From contig CANFJF010000020.1 of assembly GCA_947447355.1 (NCBI GenBank), forward strand, positions 1 through 51,885: 51,885 nucleotides of DNA, read 5' to 3'. Shown in pieces: positions 17,795 through 24,827 of the stretch (position 1 is its first letter; the number at the start of each line of letters is the position of its first letter). Origin of the DNA: Comamonadaceae bacterium. GTDB lineage: Bacteria; Pseudomonadota; Gammaproteobacteria; Burkholderiales; Burkholderiaceae_C. The position numbers were made by a program, and so were the translations under genes. Below the pieces are notes generated by a model, which saw only the letters and a list, made by a program, of their open reading frames with translations, did no database searches and was not told the origin of the DNA.

Positions 17795-19494
17795 ACTACC
17801 AGCCGCCGTTGGACGATATTCACTTCATCCTTCATGATGTTCTCAAAGTGCCTGAGCAGTTGCAGGCGCTCGACGCTTTTGTGGACACCGATGCAGATTT
17901 GATGCGCCAAGTCGTGGGCGAAGCTGGTAAGTTTGTCGCCCAAGTCGTCGCCCCCTTGCAAGAAATCGGCGACACCGTTGGCTGCCAGTGGGCAGACGGC
18001 CAGGTCACCACGCCACCCGGCTTCAAGGCGGCTTATCAAGCCTTTTGGCAAGCCGGTTGGCCTGCACTGGCTTGCTCGCCGGAAGATGGCGGCCAGGGTT
18101 TGCCTGCGGTGCTTGAAGCGGTGCTGTATGACATGCTGAGTGCGGCCAACCATGGCTGGACCATGGCACCTGGTTTGTTGCATGGCGCTTATGAGTGCCT
18201 CAAACACCACGGCAACGCTTCTTTGAAGTCGACGTATCTCGAAAAAATTGCCACTGGCGAATGGTTGGCCACCATGTGCCTGACCGAACCCCACGCCGGC
18301 AGCGACTTGGGTTTGGTGCGCACCAAAGCAACGCCTCAAGCGGACGGCAGTTACCGCTTGAGCGGCAGCAAAATTTTCATCTCCGGTGGCGAGCACGACT
18401 TGAGCGACAACATCGTTCATTTGGTCTTGGCGCGTCTGCCCGATGCACCGCCGGGACCCAAAGGACTGTCCTTGTTTCTCGCCCCCAAGGTGCTGCCCGA
18501 TGGCGCTGTCAACGCCGTTCATTGCGATCGCATTGAGGACAAAATGGGTCTGCACGGCAGCCCGACCTGCGCCATGCGTTTTGACGAGGCCACCGCGTGG
18601 CTGATTGGCGAGCCGAGCCGTGGCCTCAACGCCATGTTCGTGATGATGAACGCCGCGCGCTTGCATGTCGGTTTGCAGGGCATTGGTCTGCTGGAGGCCG
18701 CTTGGCAAAAGGCCGACGCCTACGCCAAGGAGCGTCGGCAAATGCGCGCACCCAAACAGCCGATGAGCACGACACCAGACCCGATCGCAGAGCATCCGGC
18801 GGTGCGGCGAATTTTGTCGACCCAGCGCGCTTGGATTGACGGTGGGCGTGTGCTGGCTTACCGCACTGCGGTCGAACTTGACTTGGCCAAAGACCATCCC
18901 GATGAGTCTCGCCGCCAGGCTGCCCAGCAGTGGTGCAGCTTCGTCACGCCGGTGCTCAAAGCCGCCTGGACTTCGCAGGCGTTTAAAGGCAGCAGCGACT
19001 GTCTGCAAGTCTTTGGTGGCCATGGTTACGTGCGCGAATGGGGTATTGAGCAAATCGTGCGTGACTCACGGGTCACCATGATTTATGAGGGGACGAACGA
19101 GATCCAAGCGATTGATTTGCTGGTGCGCAAAGTGTTGCCCGACGGCGGCGTTGGCCTGTTTGAATTTTTACAAACACTGAGCCTTGAGTTGGACTTGGAA
19201 AACCCAGAGAGCGTCCAGCTTTTGACTCAAATGAATGACTTGAAAGCTTTCACCAGCTTGCTGGCGAGCAATGCCAAAACCCAGATTGAGCTGCCGTATT
19301 GGGTCGCGGACGACTTCCTGCGCGCCATCGCTTTGCTCTTGCTGGATTGGGCCTGGCTGCAAATCAAACAAGCCGCGACAGAAATTCCTACACATGATCT
19401 TTCTGGCCGATGGACCGAGCCTGCCCGTGCACTGCGGCACTGGATTTCCCCGGAATTCAATTTGTGCATGAGCATCATGAAAACGCATTTTTAA
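17791..19494 (+). CDS. Acyl-CoA dehydrogenase (aryl-propanoyl-CoA candidate)
   Basis: A long-form acyl-CoA dehydrogenase of 567 residues with the extra C-terminal domain seen in the DmdC-like group. Flavin-site segments MCLTEPHAGSDLG and ISGGEHDLSDN are present, and the catalytic glutamate is in MIYEGTNEIQA (about residue 433). In this operon it could desaturate a saturated side chain, for example a dihydrocinnamoyl-CoA, to the acryloyl ester used by the hydratase at 7785. This would widen the substrate range from cinnamates to phenylpropanoates. The substrate is inferred. Confidence 0.87.
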   Translation: MNYQPPLDDIHFILHDVLKVPEQLQALDAFVDTDADLMRQVVGEAGKFVAQVVAPLQEIGDTVGCQWADGQVTTPPGFKAAYQAFWQAGWPALACSPEDGGQGLPAVLEAVLYDMLSAANHGWTMAPGLLHGAYECLKHHGNASLKSTYLEKIATGEWLATMCLTEPHAGSDLGLVRTKATPQADGSYRLSGSKIFISGGEHDLSDNIVHLVLARLPDAPPGPKGLSLFLAPKVLPDGAVNAVHCDRIEDKMGLHGSPTCAMRFDEATAWLIGEPSRGLNAMFVMMNAARLHVGLQGIGLLEAAWQKADAYAKERRQMRAPKQPMSTTPDPIAEHPAVRRILSTQRAWIDGGRVLAYRTAVELDLAKDHPDESRRQAAQQWCSFVTPVLKAAWTSQAFKGSSDCLQVFGGHGYVREWGIEQIVRDSRVTMIYEGTNEIQAIDLLVRKVLPDGGVGLFEFLQTLSLELDLENPESVQLLTQMNDLKAFTSLLASNAKTQIELPYWVADDFLRAIALLLLDWAWLQIKQAATEIPTHDLSGRWTEPARALRHWISPEFNLCMSIMKTHF

Positions 19495-19530
19495 AAGATG
19501 CGTACGCTGAGCTATTTACCCGAGTAAGCC

Positions 19531-19986
19531 ATGGACGCCAAGACCCAAATCCCCAGCGTTCAGAAAGTGAACACGCGTTATCTCGAAACATTGATTGGCT
19601 ACAACGCGCGTCGCGCTGCGCTGGCCATCATTGGCGTCTTTATGGACCGGATGAGTCTTTACGATCTGCGGCCGGTTGATTTCTCAGTGTTGTCGCTAAT
19701 CGCGCACAACCCGGGCATCACGTCGCGTCAATTGTGCGCATCACTGGGGCTGCAGGCGCCTAACTTGGTGGGGATGATTTCGGCCATGGAAAAACGGCGT
19801 CTCATTCATCGACTGCCACACCCCCAAGATGGCAGAGCGACTGGTTTGCATCCCTCTGCGGAAGGGTTGGCCATGATGCGCAATGCTGAAAAAACAGCAG
19901 CGCAATTAGAGTCGGAGACGGCCGATCGACTCAGTCCCGAAGAGCGCAAGACATTGATTGCGCTGCTCAAAAAAGTTTATAAATAG
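19531..19986 (+). CDS. MarR-family regulator (CouR-like)
   Basis: A winged-helix MarR protein of 151 residues. The recognition region is about residues 60-85 (ITSRQLCASLGLQAPNLVGMI) and the wing about 90-105 (HPQDGRATGLH). Hydroxycinnamate clusters in R. palustris and Rhodococcus are controlled by MarR repressors (CouR) that release DNA on binding the aryl-CoA ester, and this gene closes the equivalent cluster here. Its likely operator is the palindrome at 7741-7755. The stop lies one base from the convergent ferredoxin gene's stop. Confidence 0.85.
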   Translation: MDAKTQIPSVQKVNTRYLETLIGYNARRAALAIIGVFMDRMSLYDLRPVDFSVLSLIAHNPGITSRQLCASLGLQAPNLVGMISAMEKRRLIHRLPHPQDGRATGLHPSAEGLAMMRNAEKTAAQLESETADRLSPEERKTLIALLKKVYK

Positions 19987-19987
19987 C

Positions 19988-20302
19988 TCAGCCTTCGAAC
20001 TGCAGATACACGCGGCCGCCTTCAATCTTCACCGGCCAGGATTTCACCGGCTCGGTTGCCGGCGCGCAGGTCGCCGCACCTGTTCGGACGTCAAATCGGC
20101 CTTGGTGAAACGGACACTCCACCTCATGCCCTTCGATGTAGCCGTCACACAGTCTGGCGTGACCGTGCGAGCAGATGTTGTCGGTGGCGAAGACTTCGCC
20201 ATCGATGCTGAAGAGGGCCACGTCATAGCTTTGCGCTTGCACGGCAATGCCCGCACCTTCAAATAAATCGGCCTCGGCGGCAACGTCAATCCATGAGCTC
20301 AT
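19988..20302 (-). CDS. Rieske [2Fe-2S] ferredoxin of ring-hydroxylating oxygenase
   Basis: A 104-residue Rieske ferredoxin with Cys44-x-His46 (CSHGH) and Cys63-x2-His66 (CPFH). It would carry electrons from a reductase to the oxygenase encoded just upstream (20315-22056). No ferredoxin reductase is encoded in the window, so that partner must lie elsewhere. It is the last gene of the leftward alpha-beta-ferredoxin operon. The sequence class fits NagAb/AndAb-like ferredoxins. Confidence 0.9.
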   Translation of the reverse strand: MSSWIDVAAEADLFEGAGIAVQAQSYDVALFSIDGEVFATDNICSHGHARLCDGYIEGHEVECPFHQGRFDVRTGAATCAPATEPVKSWPVKIEGGRVYLQFEG

Positions 20303-20314
20303 GGTGGGTGTCTT

Positions 20315-20788
20315 TCAAATCGGGTAAATGATGGCGTTGGGGATCATTTCGCTGTCGAAGACCACCAAGCGTTCGGCAAACTTCAGGCCCTCCGGCGTCT
20401 GCACGATGGTGTCAATGTAGCGGCCCACATTGAAGACCGTGCTTAGTTTGTCGAGCTTGGTGCGAAACACCGCGTAATTGGCTTCGCTGTGAATGCGGCC
20501 GGCTTCAACCTTGCGCACCACCGGGGCACCGACCACATGGCGCTGGTAATACGGGTCATGAAACAGTGTTTCCTGGATGCCGTAGACGCGGTCCTTGAGC
20601 ATGCCTTTGCTGGTGAATGACAGGGTGGCCAGCGGAAAGCCGCGTTCATGGTTCTCGCGCGCTTGCAGTTTGTAAATGCCGTCGTCTAGAAAAAATTCTG
20701 GCCATAAATCCCACTGTCCGCTGTCCACGGCCAGGGCGTAATCGGCATACAAGCGGGTCAGCGCCAAGTGCGTTTCAAAGTTGATCAT
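20315..20788 (-). CDS. Ring-hydroxylating oxygenase beta (small) subunit
   Basis: Small subunit of an aromatic-ring-hydroxylating oxygenase, 157 residues, scytalone-dehydratase-like fold without metal sites. Typical segments are RLYADYALAVDSGQWDLW and the C-terminal FAERLVVFDSEMIPNAIIYPI. The ATG at 20788 lies two bases after the alpha-subunit stop, and GGAGGAG within the end of the alpha gene serves as ribosome site. A GTG six bases earlier would overlap the stop. It forms the hexameric (alpha3beta3) oxygenase with the product of 20791-22056. Confidence 0.88.
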   Translation of the reverse strand: MINFETHLALTRLYADYALAVDSGQWDLWPEFFLDDGIYKLQARENHERGFPLATLSFTSKGMLKDRVYGIQETLFHDPYYQRHVVGAPVVRKVEAGRIHSEANYAVFRTKLDKLSTVFNVGRYIDTIVQTPEGLKFAERLVVFDSEMIPNAIIYPI

Positions 20789-20790
20789 GC

Positions 20791-22056
20791 TCACTCCTCC
20801 ATCACTTTGCGCCAGTAGGCGTACATGCCGCGGATCAGGGTTTCTGTGACCATGTGGTCGGTCTCACCGACCTCACGACCACCTAACTCGGCCAGCGTAC
20901 GGTGCTGCGGTTTGCTCTCAAAAGCCTGTTGCGAAAACTCGATCACTTCGCCATCGTCCGCCGACACAAAACCGGCAGGGCCGAATAGGTTGGCCTGTCG
21001 CAAGCGGCGCTCATGCATCTCGGGCGTGTCGTCTTCAAAACCAAAATGCGTCCAGACAAAATCAAACGCACCGTGGCCGTCAGGCTGAATGTGGCGCGTC
21101 GACACGCTGTTGACTTGCTGCTGAAAAATCACGCTCGGAAAGAGCGTCATCATCACCGCCGTTGGCCCGCCCCACCAAGCTTCAGGAACGATGTCCAGAA
21201 AGCTCGGGTCATTCAGTTGCATGTCCGCTTTGAAACTGCTGACCTGGGTCACTTGCGAGGCTTGGCCTGACGCTACGCCAGCGCTACCGCGTGTGGACAC
21301 CATGGCCGCGTGCCGGTGGTGTGCATCCATGCGAAGCTCTGACTTGTTGTCAGCCCGCCAAAGTCCAAACGTCACAAACCAAGTGTGCAGCAAGCCAGGG
21401 TGATACGGGTCTTTGATGTTTTCCTGCATCAGCTTCCAGTTGCCTGGAATGCGTTGCCGGTTATAGCCCAAGATGACCAACTTCCGGCCGTTGAAGAGCC
21501 TGTCAAAGTAGCCCAGGATGGTCGGGCCCATGAAGTCTTCCAGCGACTCGACCGCGTGGTCAAAGGACGCAAACACCACGCCGCCCCGCACCGCGACTTT
21601 GAGCGCCGTGAGGCCGTGGTCTTTGGGATCGAAGTCAGCCGGCATGCCGCCATTGACTTTGCCGTCTTGGCGAACGCCCCGACGAAAAGGGACACCCTGC
21701 AGATCGCCTTTGAGCGTGTAGCTCCACTGGTGGTAAGGGCAGACGAATTCTTTTTTATGGCCGTGCCGCTCGCGACAAAACTGCATGCCCCGATGCGCGC
21801 AGACGTTTTCGACCACATGGATTTGGCCGTCATCGGCCCGCGTCATGATGACCGAGCGTTCACCAACCACCGTGCGTTTGAAGTCGCCGGGCTCGGGAAT
21901 TTCTGCTTCCAGACCCACATAACTCCAATGCGCTTTGTAGAAAAATCGCGCCAGTTCCTTCTTGTGGCGTTGCCCGTCGGTGTACACGCCGAAGGGGATG
22001 CGGCTGGTGTCACCCTTTTCCCAATGGATGGGTTGGGCCGCAGGGCTTTGACTCAT
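20791..22056 (-). CDS. Rieske ring-hydroxylating oxygenase alpha subunit (salicylate 5-hydroxylase/anthranilate dioxygenase type)
   Basis: Large oxygenase subunit of 421 residues. The Rieske cluster is held by Cys86-x-His88 and Cys106-x2-His109. The mononuclear iron site is in ENIKDPYHPGLLH, with Asp216 linking the centres and His219 and His224 as ligands. The ATG at 22056 has AGGAG eight bases upstream; the frame stays open for 180 codons further but that stretch is antisense to the LysR gene. The overall sequence recalls NagG and AndAc, enzymes for salicylate and anthranilate. The NahR-like regulator next door supports salicylate or a close analogue; the substrate is inferred. Confidence 0.85.
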   Translation of the reverse strand: MSQSPAAQPIHWEKGDTSRIPFGVYTDGQRHKKELARFFYKAHWSYVGLEAEIPEPGDFKRTVVGERSVIMTRADDGQIHVVENVCAHRGMQFCRERHGHKKEFVCPYHQWSYTLKGDLQGVPFRRGVRQDGKVNGGMPADFDPKDHGLTALKVAVRGGVVFASFDHAVESLEDFMGPTILGYFDRLFNGRKLVILGYNRQRIPGNWKLMQENIKDPYHPGLLHTWFVTFGLWRADNKSELRMDAHHRHAAMVSTRGSAGVASGQASQVTQVSSFKADMQLNDPSFLDIVPEAWWGGPTAVMMTLFPSVIFQQQVNSVSTRHIQPDGHGAFDFVWTHFGFEDDTPEMHERRLRQANLFGPAGFVSADDGEVIEFSQQAFESKPQHRTLAELGGREVGETDHMVTETLIRGMYAYWRKVMEE

Positions 22057-22084
22057 GCGATGTCTCCTCATATTTATGGGATGA

Positions 22085-22113
22085 ATCATCCGCCAGCTTC
22101 TTAAATTCGTAAA
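22085..22113 (-). promoter_or_regulatory. Candidate weak promoter of the oxygenase operon
   Basis: Read leftward, TTTACG (22113-22108) and GATGAT (22090-22085) match the -35 and -10 consensus at four of six places each, with a 17-base spacer. The -35 box lies inside the palindrome 22106-22118, the usual geometry for a LysR-activated promoter. Prediction from sequence only. Confidence 0.4.
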
Positions 22114-22118
22114 TCGAA
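22106..22118. promoter_or_regulatory. LysR-type palindrome (promoter-proximal site)
   Basis: TTCGTAAATCGAA, a T-N11-A palindrome with four-base perfect arms. It overlaps the predicted -35 box of the oxygenase operon, as an activation site of a LysR regulator would. The second palindrome has its centre 31 bases away. Confidence 0.5.
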
Positions 22119-22135
22119 GCATGCCGATACACTCT

Positions 22136-22150
22136 ATTTGAATATCAAAT
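22136..22150. promoter_or_regulatory. LysR-type palindrome (recognition site)
   Basis: ATTTGAATATCAAAT, six-base perfect arms around a three-base centre and containing T-N11-A. It ends 15 bases before the LysR ATG, so binding could also repress the regulator's own gene. It is the more perfect of the two sites and so is the likely high-affinity recognition site. Confidence 0.5.
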
Positions 22151-22165
22151 ACTACATACCCTTTT

Positions 22166-23113
22166 ATGCAATTGTCCCAGATCGACCTCAATCTTTTGCT
22201 CGTTTTCCAGCACCTGCTCAGAGAGAAACGTGTCTCAGGCGTGGCCCGATCGCTGAGCATGAGCCAACCGGCGGTCAGTAGCGCGCTCAAGCGCTTGCGC
22301 CTAACCTTGGGCGACGAGCTATTCTTGCGAACCCAGCAAGGCATGCAGCCGACCCCGTTTGCACTGCAATTGGCCGAACCGGTGGCGCAAGCGCTGGACG
22401 CGCTGCATCTGGCCTTGAACGTGCGCAGCAGTTTTGAGCCAGCCAGCAGCACGCGCAGCTTCAGCCTGGCCATGACCGATGTCGGTGAGATGTATTTTTT
22501 GCCCGTGCTGATGGATTTGCTCGACCAGCACGCTCCGGCGGTCACCTTGAACGTGGTCTCGGTTGCCCGCGACAGCCTGAAAGACGACATGGCCGCCGGT
22601 CGCATCGACCTGGCGCTGGGCTTGCTGCCGCAATTGCAGGCCGGGTTTTTTCAGCAAGCCTTGTTCCGGCAGGACTATGTGTGCCTGATGCGACAAGCCC
22701 ATCCTTTGGCGCAGCGCAAAAGGATGGGTCTGGCGGAGTTTGCCACTGCGGCGCATGTGCGGGTAACGGCCGCTGGCACCGGCCACGGCCGGGTGGATGA
22801 GGCGCTAGAGCGTCAAGGCATGCAACGCCGGATACGCCTGACCGTGCCGCACTATGTCGCACTGGGCGATGTGCTCTGCCATTCGGATTTGATCGCGACG
22901 GTGCCTGAACGCTTCGCGCAACGCGTGAGCAGGCCCTTTGGGTTGACCACCTGCGCCTTGCCACTGGCCGTGCAAAGCAGCGCGATTCACCAGTTCTGGC
23001 ACGCCCGTTTGCACCGAGACCCGGGGCACCAGTGGCTCAGGGCCTTGATTGCGCAGGGCTTTGGTGCTGACGGGGGCAGTCCAGCGCCTTGGGAATCGCG
23101 CGCGATGGTTTGA
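22166..23113 (+). CDS. LysR-family regulator, NahR-like
   Basis: A LysR regulator of 315 residues. The N-terminal helix-turn-helix (about 20-50: VSGVARSLSMSQPAVSSALKRLR) and the phrase LFLRTQQGMQPTPFALQLAEPV resemble NahR/NodD-branch proteins such as NahR, the salicylate-responsive activator. The C-terminal effector domain follows from about residue 90. It is divergent from the oxygenase operon across a 109-base region with two matching palindromes. It probably activates that operon in response to salicylate or an analogue; the effector is inferred. Confidence 0.87.
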   Translation: MQLSQIDLNLLLVFQHLLREKRVSGVARSLSMSQPAVSSALKRLRLTLGDELFLRTQQGMQPTPFALQLAEPVAQALDALHLALNVRSSFEPASSTRSFSLAMTDVGEMYFLPVLMDLLDQHAPAVTLNVVSVARDSLKDDMAAGRIDLALGLLPQLQAGFFQQALFRQDYVCLMRQAHPLAQRKRMGLAEFATAAHVRVTAAGTGHGRVDEALERQGMQRRIRLTVPHYVALGDVLCHSDLIATVPERFAQRVSRPFGLTTCALPLAVQSSAIHQFWHARLHRDPGHQWLRALIAQGFGADGGSPAPWESRAMV

Positions 23114-23159
23114 TGGATAAGGCGAACAAAATCGCTCATCACCGCTTTCATCGGCGGCA

Positions 23160-23254
23160 TTACCCTACGCAACCACCTGCAGTGGCTTGGACCTCTTTTT
23201 TGCTGTAAAAGGCTTTGCCATCTTGGGTCAGCGCCACGGCATAGACGTCGCTGG
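23160..23254 (-). pseudogene. Possible SoxY C-terminal remnant
   Basis: Read leftward, an open stretch of about 31 codons ends at a TAA (23160-23162) and finishes YSKKEVQATAGGCVG. The thiosulfate carrier SoxY ends in a conserved GGCGG preceded by a similar V-x-V-T strand, with the cysteine as the sulfur-carrying residue. Here the end reads GGCVG. No start or upstream part is present, and the right side runs into the MmgE/PrpD remnant. It looks like a leftover tail of a deleted gene. The match is short, so confidence is low. Confidence 0.35.
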
Positions 23255-23827
23255 TTGTACGGTGCCTGCCATCATTCTCATGCTGCCATGGAGGCGCTTG
23301 AAGCCATGCTAATTGAACGCCCCGAATTAAGGGGGGGGCAAGATGTCAGATCAGCCACCGTTCATTGCTCAAAGATGGCGATGAACTTTAACAACGCGAC
23401 CCCGCATACCACCCTCGGCGCGAAATTTTCGATACCTCATGCGATTGCTGCCACCTTGGTTCACGGTGCAGATGACCCCGGCAACTTTTTGGATCAGAGT
23501 TTGTCAGATCAGGCCATCAAAGACCTGAGCCTTCGCGTGAATTTAGTGGAGTTACCAGGCATTAAACCTTGGCCTTATGACCGGCCTGCTAAGGTGACCT
23601 TATTGCTCAAAAGCGGAGTGCTGCTTGAAAATAGTTGCGAAGCAGCTCTTGGCAGTTCGGCCCGACCCCTAGACGCTACGCAGGTGCTAACAAAAATTCA
23701 TCAATTGTCTAAAGTTAGCGCGCCAAGGCTGCAAAAAGCTGTGATTAAGTTGCGTGAAGAAATAGGCGCTGATCGCCTTGGAGAACTCGACTTCTCGCGC
23801 TGGGTTCAGAGTTTTTACATGCGTTAA
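23255..23827 (+). pseudogene. MmgE/PrpD family protein, C-terminal fragment
   Basis: About 190 codons that match the C-terminal portion of MmgE/PrpD (2-methylcitrate dehydratase-like) proteins, which are normally near 450 residues. YGACHHSHAAMEAL corresponds to the central conserved segment of the family and KFSIPHAIAATLVHG to a later one. The N-terminal half is missing: upstream of 23255 the frame degenerates and the opposite strand carries a different remnant. No ribosome site or ATG is found at the left edge. It is best read as a truncated, non-functional gene. Confidence 0.75.
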
Positions 23828-23853
23828 CTGCTGAATTTTTTCAGGCAACTAAC

Positions 23854-24678
23854 TTATCCCCGTGCTACCTGCAGCACATCCCGCGTCTTGATGGCTTCGC
23901 GGCGCGCCGCTTCGGCAAAGTCATCCCCCGACGACGCGTACAAAATCGCCCGCGATGAATTGACGATGATGGGTGCCCCGGCCTTGTAGCCGGCGCGCAC
24001 GGTGGCCACGGCGTCACCGCCCTGAGCGCCTACGCCGGGAATGAGCAACGGCAATGTCGGTGCGACTTGGCGCACGCGCTCAATTTCGGCCGGGTAAGTG
24101 GCGCCCACCACCAGGCCGAGTTGGCCATTGAGATTCCATGGACCTTGCGCTAAACGCGCCACATGTTCGTAGAGCAGCGGTTGGCCTTCAATCGACGCGA
24201 GGCGCTGATTTTGCAAATCGTCACCACCGGGGTTGGAGGTGCGGCACAGCAAAAACGCACCCTTGCCTTCGTACTTCAAATAGGGTGCGACCGAGTCAAA
24301 ACCCATGAACGGCGACAGCGTGACAGCGTCAGCGCCGTAGCGCTCGAAGGCCTCAATCGCGTACTGCTGTGCGGTGCTGCCGATGTCGCCGCGCTTGGCA
24401 TCCAGAATGATCGGCACCTGCGGCGCCACGCGGCGCATGTGCTCCATCAAACGCTCAAGCTGACCTTCAGCGCGATGCGCGGCAAAGTAAGCAATTTGCG
24501 GTTTGAAGGAGACCACGAGATCGGCCGTGGCGTCAACGATAGCCGCGCAAAAATCATAAATTTTGTTGGCGTCGCCTTTGAGCTTGCCTGGGAAACGTGT
24601 GGGTTCCGGGTCCAAGCCCACGCAGAGCATGGATTGGTTCTGCCGGCCGGCGGCATCGAGCATGTCGAGAAAAGTCAT
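23854..24678 (-). CDS. pyrF: Orotidine 5'-phosphate decarboxylase
   Basis: A 274-residue orotidine-5'-phosphate decarboxylase of the longer bacterial type (type 2 PyrF). The active-site motif [11 protein letters not shown] supplies the Asp-Lys-Asp charge network; [13 protein letters not shown] at the N-terminus and [13 protein letters not shown] near the end are also characteristic. It makes UMP in pyrimidine synthesis. It is a single core gene between the oxygenase region and the hydantoinase cluster, divergent from the latter by 149 bases. Confidence 0.95.
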   Translation of the reverse strand: MTFLDMLDAAGRQNQSMLCVGLDPEPTRFPGKLKGDANKIYDFCAAIVDATADLVVSFKPQIAYFAAHRAEGQLERLMEHMRRVAPQVPIILDAKRGDIGSTAQQYAIEAFERYGADAVTLSPFMGFDSVAPYLKYEGKGAFLLCRTSNPGGDDLQNQRLASIEGQPLLYEHVARLAQGPWNLNGQLGLVVGATYPAEIERVRQVAPTLPLLIPGVGAQGGDAVATVRAGYKAGAPIIVNSSRAILYASSGDDFAEAARREAIKTRDVLQVARG

Positions 24679-24735
24679 GCGGGTATTGTAAGAAGGGCAT
24701 GCTCCCTAGGGTTTGTACGCGTATTGATTTTGTTA

Positions 24736-24771
24736 AATATTGAATATTCTAAATAAGAGTAACGGCGTTAC
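24736..24771. promoter_or_regulatory. Two perfect palindromes upstream of the hydantoinase operon
   Basis: AATATTGAATATT (24736-24748) and GTAACGGCGTTAC (24759-24771) are both 13-base palindromes with six-base perfect arms, centres 23 bases apart. They lie 57 bases or more before the GTG of the hydantoinase A gene. The IclR regulator encoded in the same operon is a plausible binder of the second; the first may only be AT-rich promoter sequence. Symmetry is seen, function is inferred. Confidence 0.45.
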
Positions 24772-24827
24772 CAATTATAAAAATACATCCCGGACTGAGG
24801 TCCGCCGGATGCAAAGGAGACCAGACA

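Noticed and set aside
17758..19053. Long open frame on the minus strand (about 430 codons)
   Set aside because: Antisense to the acyl-CoA dehydrogenase, whose catalytic motifs are clear; the antisense product has no family features.
22057..22605. N-terminal extension of the oxygenase alpha subunit
   Set aside because: It is antisense to the LysR gene and crosses the divergent promoter region; the ATG at 22056 has AGGAG and the sequence before it is not like any oxygenase.
24791..24804. Riboswitch or leader structure before the hydantoinase gene
   Set aside because: Only a five-pair hairpin (CGGAC/GTCCG) is visible; too small to support a riboswitch call.
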